From Chloroflexi bacterium TSY (GTDB taxonomy: Bacteria > Chloroflexota > Anaerolineae > Caldilineales > Caldilineaceae), in assembly GCA_019217005.1 (NCBI GenBank), contig JAHBNG010000012.1:1-64000 (forward strand): a stretch of DNA of 64,000 nt. Direction: 5' to 3'. Both the position numbers and the translations under genes were made by a program. Position 1 is the stretch's first letter. Every line of letters begins with the position of its first letter. Below are positions 26,711-37,368 of this stretch, one piece after another. The notes below the pieces were generated by a model, which searched no databases, was not told the DNA's origin, and was given only the letters and a program-made list of their open reading frames with translations.

Positions 26711-27940
26711 GTGTTTTGTCAGATAAGTTATGATACAGGTTGGTCATCAGAATCGGTATCCAAAACAGGATAGAAACGCTGGAACTTCTGGCGAGCGAGA
26801 GCGGGGGTAAATTGCCATTGAATGGTAGCGGATTGTTCATTGCGCTCGTTGACAAGAGCAAGGACAACAGTCTCAAGAAGCTCTTTGGAATCAATGCGGC
26901 GATCAAGAACTTGGCGAGTGATAACCGAGAGTTCAATTTCAACCATATTAAGCCAACTCCCGTTGACGGGGGTATAAACCATCTGAAAGTGCTGAGCCAG
27001 AGCGAAAGCTTCCTCAGGCGAAAAGATGGTGTAGAAGGAACTGGGTGAATGAATGTTGAGATTATCCTGAACAATCTGTAATGAATCGGCATCAGGATTG
27101 TGTTTCGTTTTGAGATCATGCATGAAGCGAGCATACTCTTGGCCTCTGCGCCGTTCGGTAATCTGAACAACCCGCTGTCCAGTGTGTGGCTGGTAAGCAA
27201 TCAAGATGTAACAGATGCCCTTGCGTTCATAGTGATGATCATAGCGCCATTTCTTGCCTGGTTTCATCTCAATCGGCACGATTGTATCGCCCAAGAGCTG
27301 ACAAGGTTTTTCATCGTAACACCCACCAGAGAGGATTCTTGGGGTCATAGGGCTGTGCATAGAGGTCCAAGATTTGTTCCATGTGCCACAAGTATGTAGG
27401 TGTTAACTTTCCGATACACCACTGCACCTTCAAATGGGGTTTCAGTTCGTTTTTTTCAGAATTTCACTCACGGTTTCATGCGAAATGTCTTCCACAAACT
27501 TTAACTCAACCGCTGTGGTTGCTAGCTTAAAGTCCATCGGCTTCGCCCATCTGGTCCTTTCGTACACGCTAGTGCCGTGATTTTGGCTCTGGCTTCGTTA
27601 CTAATCTCGACTGGTCGTCCGCTTCTTGGCCTCTCTTCTAGGGCTTTGGTTAGCCCTTCCGTCACATATCTTTTGCGGATTCGCACCACCGTTGCTCGCG
27701 TCACTCCCACTCGTTCCATGATTTCTCTGTCTGTTTTTCCTCCATCTGACAAGAGCAGAATATGTGCCCTTCTTATCTTTCTTACGTTCTCTTTTCCTTT
27801 TGCCGTTATTCGCCTTAATTCATTTCTGTCTTTATCACTTAGTTTAACTTTATATACTTGCTTCATTTCTCTCTGCCTCCTCGTTTTTTTAGTCACTTTC
27901 TGGCAGAGTTTACCGTATTATAACTTATCTGACAAAACAC
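26711..27940 (-). mobile_element. IS630-family insertion sequence
   Basis: 1230 bp with terminal repeats GTGTTTTGTCAGATAAGTTA (continuing to about 26 bp with one mismatch), flanked by TA on both sides as expected for IS630. The left side is the STAND remnant; the right side begins the first giant secreted protein. Confidence 0.92.
26728..27896 (-). pseudogene. IS630-family transposase, several frameshifts
   Basis: Start MTKKTRRQREMKQVYKV at 27896 leads a helix-turn-helix (KTDREIMERVGVTRATVVRI). Frame breaks near 27520, near 27450 (poly-A) and near 27340. The DDE catalytic part at 26728-27360 shows CYDEKPCQL, IVQDNLNIHS and WLNMVEIELSV, the family's three acidic blocks. It is inactive as written. 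Confidence 0.85.
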
Positions 27941-27951
27941 TAGTCACTACA

Positions 27952-30900
27952 ATGGTATCACTGATTCTACTCTGTCAGATATCAACCAGTCGGGCCTCAT
28001 CGTCATTGGGGCAAATCACAAACTCGCCCATGGACTCAGTGTTTCCAGCAGCAATCAGGGATGCTGAGGGAAATTTACATGTAGTTTGGCAGGAATCCGT
28101 CAGTGATGATGTGCCAGAGGATATTTTTTATGCTTATGGGAAAGAAGATGATTGGACTACTCCAGTCAAAATCTCTGAACGACCTGACGCTTTGTTGCCT
28201 TCCCAGTCTCTGAATGCCGACCTGATTTTTACGACCGACGATCAATTATTGGTGGTCTGGGTTGAATTCGAATTGCAGATAGTCAGTTACATTTATTATG
28301 CCGTAAAAACTGATAACGAGTGGTCCTCTCCAATGCTTTTATCTTCGAGTCTATTGGTGGGTATTCCGGTGCTAGCAAAGGACGGAGACACGGTATATGC
28401 TGCTTGGCCAGCAGATACGGATTTCGATCTATATGCAGACAAAATCTTTCTCACTACTTGGACTCAGTCAGGTTGGTCAAATCCCGAACCGATCCCAATA
28501 GAGACAGGTACTTTAGATGTTGTGGATATAGTCTTTGATGCGCAAGGTCACCTACACTTGGTATGGAACGGAAATACATCCGGTGCTCCAGCTAACCATC
28601 TTCTATATGAAACGAGATATAGCATTTATGATGGTACAACTTGGTCGTCACCTGTAAACGTTTCCCAATCTTCGAGCTATTCATTTTGGCCCTCGCTGAC
28701 CGTGGATCCTAATAACAACGTACATGTGGTTTGGCTAGAGGGGGAGTTATCCGCTGACCCTGGTGGACCAGCCATCTTTGAAGATTTACTATATCAGAAA
28801 CTATCCGGGGGAGAGTGGCTACCTTCGGCGCTCAAACTTTCGACAAACTTGGGTGTTGTTCTACCCGACCTGCATACAGATGAATTGGGACGTGTACATA
28901 TTGTTTGGAATGAAAATACATCGGCGGATCCAACCGTATTTCATTTTAAAGTTCGCTATGCACGTTGGGACGGACAGAGTTTAGCGGATTCTGTGCAGAT
29001 TTCCCAAGCATTGGAAAACAGGGGACATGTTTCTGCTGACATCGATATCGATTCTAGTGGCGATGTCTGGATTGTTTGGGCTGGGGGAGATGAAGTAGGC
29101 GTTGGTCAGCTCTACTATCGCACGTTTCCTATTCACCAGATTTCATTGACCGACCCATCCGATATTTTAGCTGACTCACCATCACTTGCTGGTCAAGGAG
29201 CAGCGAATCTGTATACGGTCTGGACCGAAGGCGTTAACCCGAGTCGAGTCATGTATAGTCGTTGGAATGGAAAAACATGGTCCAATCCGGAGCGTGTGTC
29301 ACCAACAAGTCTGAATAGCCGATTGGGAGTTATTGCGCTGGGGCCGGATGGAACACCTCATGTCGTCTGGCACGGAGATGAAGACGGTAATTCTCATATC
29401 TTTTACTCACGAGCCATCACAAATTCAGTCTGGCTAACACCTACAAATCTATCTGAATCTCAAATTGTAGGAAGAGCTCCAGATGTTGCCATTGATCAGG
29501 AAGGTAAAATACATGTAACATGGCAGGCATATCCCGATACCGATGACCTTGCCATTTACTATCGAGTTCACAATGATGATGGATGGTCACCGATTGAACG
29601 CCTCTCTTTACCTCAACACCGTAGTAATTTCTCACAAATAACAACTGATCCATCCGGACGACCACATGTCGTTTGGTATGACGTTGGAGAACAGGAGATT
29701 TATTATACTTATCGTACTGAAGGAACATGGACGACACCAATAAATGTCTCTAATACGACGGCTACGATTCCCCAAGCAACTTTTCTCTCACAGAGTCCAA
29801 ACATCGCCATCGATTCTTTGGGCTGGACACATATTGCCTGGTTTGAGAACGTTGATAGATCGATGCTTAATTCTGTCTATTATGCAACAAATAAGGACGG
29901 TCAATTGACCTCAGATGTTGTGATGTCATTGCCAGATAACCTAAGAGATATGCTGAAGGGTGCAGGAACTGGCCTTCAAATATTGGCTGGAGCATCAGAT
30001 AGTGTGCATTTGCTTTGGCAAGATGTTTATGCTAGTGACCAACTGACTGTGTATCACAGTCGGAAAATTGACTCTGATTGGACTTCACCAACCGTTCTTT
30101 TGGAAAATTACCAAAATGCCCAGCGGCCCAGCGGCTATTTAGACGAAAGTGCAAAGCTGCATATGGTTTGGAGAGATCTGCACGAGATAAACCAAGTCTT
30201 TTACCAACATGTCGACAGATTTGATTGGATAAAAGTAGTTAATCAAAATGACGCTCCTATTCCCAACAGTTCCATCTTTCGCAATGGCCAGCTAATCGGT
30301 GCAACCGATCGACGTGGTTTGTACTTGCCTGCGACTCTGCAACAAAATGACATTTTGATGACCCTTGCACCGGTGCATGAACAGAAAAGCAGCCGAAAAG
30401 GACATGGTTTGCCGAATGCACCTAACCAAAACTGGGCTTATCGAGTCTATCTACCCAATTGGAACGTCGCCATGGGCGATCATCCGAAGGGTTATCAAGT
30501 GACGGCGCCAGAGCACGAGCAACTGTTGGCGGCAAATCCTAGTAGTCCTTTGATACATTTTAATATTGTGGTTTCTATAGAGTGGGATGCAGATGAAGCA
30601 TATTTGTCTATGATTAATGAGGCATTCCGCAAGGCATCGGATTATTTATATGATGTCACCGATGGACAGATGATCTTTGGTCAGGTTCACATTTATGACA
30701 ATGCCCAGCACTGGACCGATGCTGATTTTCAGATATCGACCAAGAATACCGTGCGACCTTATGCTTTTGTTGGTGGCATCGCTTCGCAGGATACAAACCA
30801 GTCGATCCGTGTAGGCCGTTACTGGAGCGGAAGTTCTGGCAACCAAGGCAACTGGAACGAACCAAATGGGTATCGCACACTAATCCATGAGTTCGGCCAC

Positions 30901-32100
30901 TATGCATTGCATTTACATGACGAATACTTCGTTCGTACAGTTGTCGACGGCCGCTTCACAGGGCAGCGCACGGCCGCCTGCACCGCTTTAGAGGTCGGGC
31001 CTGCCTCTAGCAGAAATCAACCCGATCCATATCCAGAGCAACCAGAAAACGCCAGTATCATGTACTATCAGTATAAGGCCAGCGAACTAGCGGACAGCAA
31101 CCGCTGGAACCTCAACTGCCAGAACACTGAACAACACCGAATCAATGGCAAATCTGATTGGGAAACTGTGTTGGAGCACTACAGTGGTCCTGACTGGACG
31201 CTGAATACGCCATCCAGTCGCGGTAGCAACATGGCTGGGCCAGATGAATTCCCAGATCATCTGTTACCTTTCCCGACAATTCAGATATCTAACACCGGAA
31301 CCGTTGTCAGCAGCCAGCATCAGGTTACGGTCGTGGACAGTGAGAATCAACCTGTACCGAATGTCTTAGTTGCCCTCCTGACCACAAGGATGAATCATAT
31401 TGTTGCAATCGACCAAGGAGTGACTGACCAGCAAGGTCAAATTACGGCCTTGGGCGCTGACCCTGGTGACACAATCCAGGCTGTTACCTTTGATAACGCG
31501 TTTGCTGCTTCGGTCATTGTAAGCGATGCGAAGGAATACACACTCATTTTGTCGCCCGTGAGCAGTGGTGAGTTGACTGCGCAAGCAGACGAGACGACGT
31601 CACTCAACTTACAAAACATTTTACAGAATTTGCCGAGCGCACACGCCAACCACTCCATTTATAAGAACAAATCAGCTGACCTCTATTCGGCAGACGGCAA
31701 CTTCTCACTCCACCTCCTGCCAGGTAGCATCTCCGGCACCGACGCAGCTGATGCCACCATTCTTCCTGCTGGGTATGACCCTATCATTCTCCCCGCTGAC
31801 AAACAGATCATCGGGCACCCATATGAGGTTCACTTCTCAGACGCCGCTACTTTGACGAAAAACGCTATCGTGACGATAAGTTTCCATCCTGCCGTTGCCG
31901 GTTCATATACCAATGTTGCCATCTATTGGTGGAACCCAACAGCAAACGTCTGGCAGTTGATGGGTGGGGAATGGGATATGGTCAACAATATCGTTGCCGT
32001 TTCAACCTCTCGGATCGGAATCTACGCTTTAATGGGCGAGCCTACTGCGACTCAAGGATCTGATGAACAACAGATCTATCTCCCCACTTTCTTGCGATAG
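27952..32100 (+). CDS. Giant secreted protein 1: 14 Asp-box-like repeats + CLCA-like metallopeptidase domain
   Basis: About 1382 aa from ATG 27952, 11 bp right of the IS630 element. The short hydrophobic start (MVSLILLCQISTSRAS) looks like the tail of a signal peptide whose beginning the IS removed. Residues about 25-760 hold 14 repeats with a '.lHvvW.e' strand (NLHVVWQES, RVHIVWNEN, KLHMVWRDL), like sialidase-type propeller blades. A small CarboxypepD_reg-like domain follows. A zincin-like domain comes next (FNIVVSIEWDADEAY ... YRTLIHEFGHYALHLHDEYF, H979/E980/H983/D990). Two further beta domains follow, and the tail is IYLPTFLR. It is inferred to be extracellular and to bind or cut surface polymers. 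It is paralogous to the next two genes. Confidence 0.78.
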   Translation: MVSLILLCQISTSRASSSLGQITNSPMDSVFPAAIRDAEGNLHVVWQESVSDDVPEDIFYAYGKEDDWTTPVKISERPDALLPSQSLNADLIFTTDDQLLVVWVEFELQIVSYIYYAVKTDNEWSSPMLLSSSLLVGIPVLAKDGDTVYAAWPADTDFDLYADKIFLTTWTQSGWSNPEPIPIETGTLDVVDIVFDAQGHLHLVWNGNTSGAPANHLLYETRYSIYDGTTWSSPVNVSQSSSYSFWPSLTVDPNNNVHVVWLEGELSADPGGPAIFEDLLYQKLSGGEWLPSALKLSTNLGVVLPDLHTDELGRVHIVWNENTSADPTVFHFKVRYARWDGQSLADSVQISQALENRGHVSADIDIDSSGDVWIVWAGGDEVGVGQLYYRTFPIHQISLTDPSDILADSPSLAGQGAANLYTVWTEGVNPSRVMYSRWNGKTWSNPERVSPTSLNSRLGVIALGPDGTPHVVWHGDEDGNSHIFYSRAITNSVWLTPTNLSESQIVGRAPDVAIDQEGKIHVTWQAYPDTDDLAIYYRVHNDDGWSPIERLSLPQHRSNFSQITTDPSGRPHVVWYDVGEQEIYYTYRTEGTWTTPINVSNTTATIPQATFLSQSPNIAIDSLGWTHIAWFENVDRSMLNSVYYATNKDGQLTSDVVMSLPDNLRDMLKGAGTGLQILAGASDSVHLLWQDVYASDQLTVYHSRKIDSDWTSPTVLLENYQNAQRPSGYLDESAKLHMVWRDLHEINQVFYQHVDRFDWIKVVNQNDAPIPNSSIFRNGQLIGATDRRGLYLPATLQQNDILMTLAPVHEQKSSRKGHGLPNAPNQNWAYRVYLPNWNVAMGDHPKGYQVTAPEHEQLLAANPSSPLIHFNIVVSIEWDADEAYLSMINEAFRKASDYLYDVTDGQMIFGQVHIYDNAQHWTDADFQISTKNTVRPYAFVGGIASQDTNQSIRVGRYWSGSSGNQGNWNEPNGYRTLIHEFGHYALHLHDEYFVRTVVDGRFTGQRTAACTALEVGPASSRNQPDPYPEQPENASIMYYQYKASELADSNRWNLNCQNTEQHRINGKSDWETVLEHYSGPDWTLNTPSSRGSNMAGPDEFPDHLLPFPTIQISNTGTVVSSQHQVTVVDSENQPVPNVLVALLTTRMNHIVAIDQGVTDQQGQITALGADPGDTIQAVTFDNAFAASVIVSDAKEYTLILSPVSSGELTAQADETTSLNLQNILQNLPSAHANHSIYKNKSADLYSADGNFSLHLLPGSISGTDAADATILPAGYDPIILPADKQIIGHPYEVHFSDAATLTKNAIVTISFHPAVAGSYTNVAIYWWNPTANVWQLMGGEWDMVNNIVAVSTSRIGIYALMGEPTATQGSDEQQIYLPTFLR

Positions 32101-32323
32101 TGGGCCACGAACTGAAGTATACTAATATGCTTGTCATTTGAATCTGTTATGGGCTTGAACTTAGTGCCAAGCCGGGCCGCCATCCTCAGTGATGACGCTT
32201 ATAGTGTAGATTGAGAGATGGACGATGGCGAATCTAACCTACTGTTACACATAATCACTGGTCCAACGAACCAAGAGCTTCAAATTAGTCTAATGTAGAA
32301 TCGGACAATAGTTGGAGGTAGTC
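32101..32323. other. Intergenic region before giant protein 2
   Basis: About 220 bp without a gene. GGAGG lies 6 nt before ATG 32324. No clear terminator or promoter was recognised. Confidence 0.5.
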
Positions 32324-35300
32324 ATGTATTTGTTCATTCCTATAAAGTTTTTATGGGGCCACCCACGTCTTGCAAAGGTTCTATTATTCGTGCTGTCGTA
32401 TTTGGCGATAGGAATTGTTCTCATAAGCATAGGTCGATCTGACGATTCTTCGCGACTTCCAATCTTGACGTCCGGTATAGATGACTCAGTCCTCAAAACA
32501 GCAGTATTACCAGAAGAACAGACAACGTCTATAGACGCCTCCTTGCATATCACAACCCAGAATGGAATCTCGCTAACTTTGCTTTGGGAATCGACACCAT
32601 ATTTGACCGGCGAAGTAGCATGGGGCGACGCAGACGGGGATGGTGATCTTGACTTGGCCGTTGGCAATCGAGACTATTTTAACCAGATATATCGGAATGA
32701 CGGACAAGGAAACTTTACTGAGCAGAATATCAATACTGACGTCAGAAACACGTCAAGTATAGCGTGGGGAGATGTGGATAACGATGGCGACCTCGATCTG
32801 GCAGTCGGCAATGAAAACGAACCAAATCAATTGTACGAGAATGACGGACTCGGTAACTTTACAGCGCGAGATATTGATACTACAGCATGGAACACACAGA
32901 GTGTCGCTTGGGGGGATATGGATAGCGATGGCGACCTTGACCTAGCCGTTGGCAATATCGGAATAAATCAAATATACGAGAATGATAATGGTACATTTGG
33001 ACTGGTTCCAGCCACCGCTATCGGATGGGAATCAACACGAGATGTTGCGTGGGGAGACGTGGATAGGGATGGCGACCTCGACATCGCCGTTGGCAATGGG
33101 TGGCCACGAGACTATGAACAAAACGCTCTATATCGCAATGATGGCAGTGGCAATTTCACGATAGAAAATATCGGATCTCGATTTGGTAATACATATAGTT
33201 TAGCTTGGGGTGACGCAGATGACGATGGTGATCTCGATCTTGTAGCGGCCAATGGCAGAATAGTGGGTGGTGGATTATTCCTAATGCTCTATCGTAATAA
33301 TGGGACTGGTCATTTCGAGTTAGATGACCCTGCTGTTTCTGTGGGTCTTTACCCACTGGGGACAGTTTGGGGAGATGCGGATAGCGACGGTGACCTCGAT
33401 CTTACCATTGAGGATGGAGGTCAAGGCGTTATAGTCCAAAACAATGGTAGCGGACAATTCGGCTCTCCAGTTATCATAAGTGGAGAAAACAATATGATTT
33501 CCAGTATGGCATGGGGAGATATAGACGGTGATGGCGATCTTGATTTAGCTATTGCCAATGGTCATCAGTATGATTTTGGCGAGATCGAGAACCCAAATGA
33601 GACAAATCGGATATATCGAAATAACAACGCTACCTTCACAGTGCAGAATGTTGGTAGCAATGTTCGAGACACGCAGAGCCTAGCCTGGGGAGATATGGAC
33701 GACGATGGAGATCTTGACCTTGCTGTTGGCAATGCTGGTGCTATGAATCAGCTCTATGAAAACGATGGGTTTGGTAGGTTTTCAGCACGCGATATCGGTG
33801 CGGAGGCGCGAGACACGCAGAGCCTAGTCTGGGGAGATATGGACGACGACGGAGATCTTGACCTTGCCGTTGGCAATGCTGGTGCCATGAATCAGCTCTA
33901 TGAAAACGATGGGTTTGGTAGGTTTTCAGCACGCGATATCGGTGTGGAGGCGCGAAATACACAGAGTCTAGCCCGGGGTGATGTGGACGACGATGGAGAT
34001 CTTGACCTTGCTGTTGGCAATGCTGGTGCCATGAATCAGCTCTATGAAAACGATGGGTTTGGTAGGTTTTCAGCACGCGATATCGGTGCGGAGGCGCGAG
34101 ACACGCAGAGCTTAGCTTGGGGTGACGCAGATGGCGATGGCGATCTTGACCTCGCTGTAGGCAATAAGGGAGTCAATCAGCTCTACGAAAATGATGGATT
34201 TGGTAGCTTTATAGTTCAATCTATAGATAATAGCGTCAATGACACCCGGAGCATAGCTTGGGGGGATATAGATGGAGACGGTGATCTTGATGTTGTTGCT
34301 GGGAATAAAACATTCGATCATCTGTATCACAACGATGGTAGCAAGTTTTCATCCATTCGCATTGAGGAAATGAACCCGTCGCAAACCCACATTGTGTCAT
34401 GGGGGGATTGGGACAATGATGGTGATCTCGATCTCATTGCTGGGAGTGGCTCATCGCCGAGAGCACCGATTCAAGTTTATCGCAATGACGGAGCAGGTAA
34501 CTTTGCCCTCTATTATAAAAATAATAGTATACCAGCGGCTCAAGACTCTGCTTGGGGAGATATAGACGGTGATGGAGACTTAGATCTGGTCGTTGGAACA
34601 GCAAACAGCACAATCCATATTTACGAAAACAATTTTAATCAGAATGGCAGATTGGCCAATACTGAGACAATGGTCACGATTCCATTTCCTAGATTTGTCG
34701 AATCTTCGACCTTGGGTTCTACTATCCGGTTTCAAACGGAAGAACTAACAATTCCCTACATTTTATCTGACTCAGAAAATCATGATGTACGCCAAATACG
34801 CTCTTATTATTCACCCAACGGCGGCGGAGAGTGGTTTGCAGCAACGCCAGCGGCTGGCACACAGATGGGCAACTTGGCCGCATCGATCACAGGCACACAG
34901 TATGCCTTTCGTTGGAACGTTGCACAGGATTTAGTTCGAAGCGAGAATGTAATCTTTCGCATCGATGTTTTCCAAGGATTCGATGGTCCCGGACCTTATC
35001 AAGGCCGATATCGGACGGCATTTTCGCGGCCATTTTATGTAGACGCGGAATGGTTTGCGAAAATTACTGATGCGACTGGCAACCCACGCCAGGGTGCACA
35101 TGTCTATCAGGCTGGGCAACGGATTGAAACCGATGCGAGAAATGCAATTGTATCCAACTCAAAGGGGCTACTCCGACTGCCGCCAAGCAGCGAAGGACAA
35201 TCATTGGTAGCTCTAAGTAAAGTCTCAGAACAAGCGACGCAACGCCAGGCACACAACGGTTGGGCATATCGCATCTATCAAACGAACCTGCACTTAGATT

Positions 35301-36877
35301 CTGAAGGGAATCCTCACCCCAATGTGGTTGGTGAACCAGGCCAGCAGCGGCTAGTTGTGAGTAAGGATGCTCCGATGATCTTGTTTAACATCGTCGTATC
35401 GATTGAATGGGACGCGAATGAAGAGTATCTAATGGTGATTGAAGATGCCTTCAGAAGAGCATCTGCTTATCTTTATGATGTAACAGATGGACAGATGGCG
35501 TTTGAGCAAGTTCACGTCTATGATAATGCACGGTACTGGGCCAACGCCGACTTCCAGATATCAACCAAAAACACTGTACGTCCCTATGCATTTGTCGGTG
35601 GCATTACATCGGATGACATAACCCATTCGATTCGTGTTGGTCGCTTTTGGAGCGGTAGCTCAGGCAATGTCGGCAACTGGAATGCCCCCAATGGTTATCG
35701 TACCCTCATCCATGAGTTTGGTCACTATGCTTTGTATTTACATGATGAATACTTCATCCGCACCGTTGATGTCAATGGGCGCTTCACTGGTCAGCGAACG
35801 GCTGCCTGCACCAGTCTAGAAGTAGGTCCTACTGGCGGCAGAAATCAGCTCGATCCATATCCAGAGCGATCAGAAAACGCCAGCATTATGTACTATCAAT
35901 ACAAGGCGAGTGAACTGGCCGACCGTGATCGCTGGAACCTCAATTGCCAAAACACTGAGCAACATCGGATTCATGGCAAGTCCGATTGGGAAACAGTGTT
36001 GGACTATTACAGTGGACAAGATTGGGAGTTAAAGACACCATCATTGCGTGGAAGTGTAATACCAGGACCGGACCAATTCCCGCGAGATCTGCTGCCGTTT
36101 CCCCAGATAACCATTTATAACACCGGCATAATTGATAACAGTGTCTACAATGTAACTGTCGTGAATCCCCAAAGTCAGTTGGTCCCTAATGCTCTAGTAA
36201 CATTATTGACTGCCCCTGAAGGAGTCCCCATCGCTATTGACCAAGGATTGACTGACCAGGAAGGGGAAATCGCCATTTTGGGAGCTGCCCCTGAAGACCG
36301 CATTCAAGCTGCTACTTTTGATAGTACATTGGCCGGATCGGTGATTATAACCGACGCAACCGCATATACACTGACACTGGCACAAGTCAGTGATAGTAAC
36401 CAAATTATCCGTTCAGACGACAAGATACATGCCAGTCTCAATTTTGACCAGAGTACAAATCTCTTTTCAAATGATGGCAATTTTGAGATTCAAGTACCAC
36501 CCAATAGCGTGTCAAGTGATGATGAAGTTACTGTAGTGATTTCCTCTGTTAGCTTCGCCCCAGGTCCACCGCCTAAAGGCAAGAAAATCATTGGTAGTGT
36601 CTACGAGATAAGAATCTCCAACACGGATGCCCTGATAAATGATGCCATTGTATCAATGAGTTATCATCCAGAAGTGATGGGCAACTACAACAACATCGCT
36701 ATTTATCGATGGGATCCGATTGAGGATATTTGGCAATCAATTGGTGGAGAGGTGGATATGATACGTAATACGATCATCTCTTTGACAAATCACGGTAGTA
36801 TCTATGCACTTATTGGAGAGTTTGTACAGCCAGCAGTTGATTCGCGTGCCCTATATTTACCGATCTTCATGAAATAG
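32324..36877 (+). CDS. Giant secreted protein 2: 14 FG-GAP/VCBS repeats + CLCA-like metallopeptidase domain
   Basis: 1517 aa; start 32324 has GGAGG 6 nt upstream. The N-terminal membrane helix near residues 18-38 (VLLFVLSYLAIGIVLIS) is a signal or anchor. Residues about 90-760 contain 14 repeats of the type WGDxDxDGDLDLAVGN...NQLYEN, a calcium-binding integrin-like propeller blade. A beta domain (YYSPNGGGEWFAATPAAG) and a CarboxypepD_reg-like domain precede the peptidase-like domain (IEWDANEEYLMVIEDAFRRA ... HEFGHYALYLHDEYF, H1130). The C-terminal beta domains end ALYLPIFMK. Repeats 8-10 are nearly identical at DNA level. The pattern suggests a calcium-stabilised surface adhesin-protease; proteolytic activity is inferred only from the motif. 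Confidence 0.82.
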   Translation: MYLFIPIKFLWGHPRLAKVLLFVLSYLAIGIVLISIGRSDDSSRLPILTSGIDDSVLKTAVLPEEQTTSIDASLHITTQNGISLTLLWESTPYLTGEVAWGDADGDGDLDLAVGNRDYFNQIYRNDGQGNFTEQNINTDVRNTSSIAWGDVDNDGDLDLAVGNENEPNQLYENDGLGNFTARDIDTTAWNTQSVAWGDMDSDGDLDLAVGNIGINQIYENDNGTFGLVPATAIGWESTRDVAWGDVDRDGDLDIAVGNGWPRDYEQNALYRNDGSGNFTIENIGSRFGNTYSLAWGDADDDGDLDLVAANGRIVGGGLFLMLYRNNGTGHFELDDPAVSVGLYPLGTVWGDADSDGDLDLTIEDGGQGVIVQNNGSGQFGSPVIISGENNMISSMAWGDIDGDGDLDLAIANGHQYDFGEIENPNETNRIYRNNNATFTVQNVGSNVRDTQSLAWGDMDDDGDLDLAVGNAGAMNQLYENDGFGRFSARDIGAEARDTQSLVWGDMDDDGDLDLAVGNAGAMNQLYENDGFGRFSARDIGVEARNTQSLARGDVDDDGDLDLAVGNAGAMNQLYENDGFGRFSARDIGAEARDTQSLAWGDADGDGDLDLAVGNKGVNQLYENDGFGSFIVQSIDNSVNDTRSIAWGDIDGDGDLDVVAGNKTFDHLYHNDGSKFSSIRIEEMNPSQTHIVSWGDWDNDGDLDLIAGSGSSPRAPIQVYRNDGAGNFALYYKNNSIPAAQDSAWGDIDGDGDLDLVVGTANSTIHIYENNFNQNGRLANTETMVTIPFPRFVESSTLGSTIRFQTEELTIPYILSDSENHDVRQIRSYYSPNGGGEWFAATPAAGTQMGNLAASITGTQYAFRWNVAQDLVRSENVIFRIDVFQGFDGPGPYQGRYRTAFSRPFYVDAEWFAKITDATGNPRQGAHVYQAGQRIETDARNAIVSNSKGLLRLPPSSEGQSLVALSKVSEQATQRQAHNGWAYRIYQTNLHLDSEGNPHPNVVGEPGQQRLVVSKDAPMILFNIVVSIEWDANEEYLMVIEDAFRRASAYLYDVTDGQMAFEQVHVYDNARYWANADFQISTKNTVRPYAFVGGITSDDITHSIRVGRFWSGSSGNVGNWNAPNGYRTLIHEFGHYALYLHDEYFIRTVDVNGRFTGQRTAACTSLEVGPTGGRNQLDPYPERSENASIMYYQYKASELADRDRWNLNCQNTEQHRIHGKSDWETVLDYYSGQDWELKTPSLRGSVIPGPDQFPRDLLPFPQITIYNTGIIDNSVYNVTVVNPQSQLVPNALVTLLTAPEGVPIAIDQGLTDQEGEIAILGAAPEDRIQAATFDSTLAGSVIITDATAYTLTLAQVSDSNQIIRSDDKIHASLNFDQSTNLFSNDGNFEIQVPPNSVSSDDEVTVVISSVSFAPGPPPKGKKIIGSVYEIRISNTDALINDAIVSMSYHPEVMGNYNNIAIYRWDPIEDIWQSIGGEVDMIRNTIISLTNHGSIYALIGEFVQPAVDSRALYLPIFMK
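33668..34099 (+). repeat. Three tandem 144-bp near-identical repeats inside giant protein 2
   Basis: The units start at 33668, 33812 and 33956, and a diverged fourth begins at 34100. Each encodes 48 residues (RDTQSLAWGDMDDDGDLDLA and AMNQLYENDGFGRFSARDIG). Near-identity at DNA level shows recent unit duplication. Confidence 0.88.
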
Positions 36878-37368
36878 AATCTATACAGTACAAGAATGCT
36901 TTTGCTAATCCCATTGAGACGATGACAGGCTTTCAAGAAATATTACAGCCAACGGTTGCTTAATCACCTTGGTGGGAATATGTAGAGTTTATGCTATATC
37001 GAGAGGAATACAATGGGCCAACAATTCACATTCACGCTTTCGCGAAGGTTTCTCATATTTAGCGCAGTTATAATCTTATTGCTTCTGGCCAGTTTTCTCA
37101 TCGTATCTGCACAGCCACAGGACAGCAACATAGTACTTGACAACGATGTTCCCAATGGAGATGGTCCTCCGAATCAGACGGAGCTAGCTTTCCAGATACA
37201 GAGTCTCAGTACTACGATCTCTGAGACTATCCCCTCTATTGTCGATATTCATAAAAATGATGTTTACCCGCTAATACCCGCGCCAACATTAGACGAACTT
37301 CGTTAACACGCACGCCTCGGCCTACAGCCACATTTACAGCGATATCGACACCTACACCCACGCTAACG

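Noticed and set aside
33668..34243. CRISPR-like array
   Set aside because: The regular repeats are 144-bp coding units of a propeller protein with no spacers.
30646..36403. Antisense ORFs under the giant genes
   Set aside because: They mirror the repeat coding on the other strand, have no ribosome-binding sites and resemble no protein.
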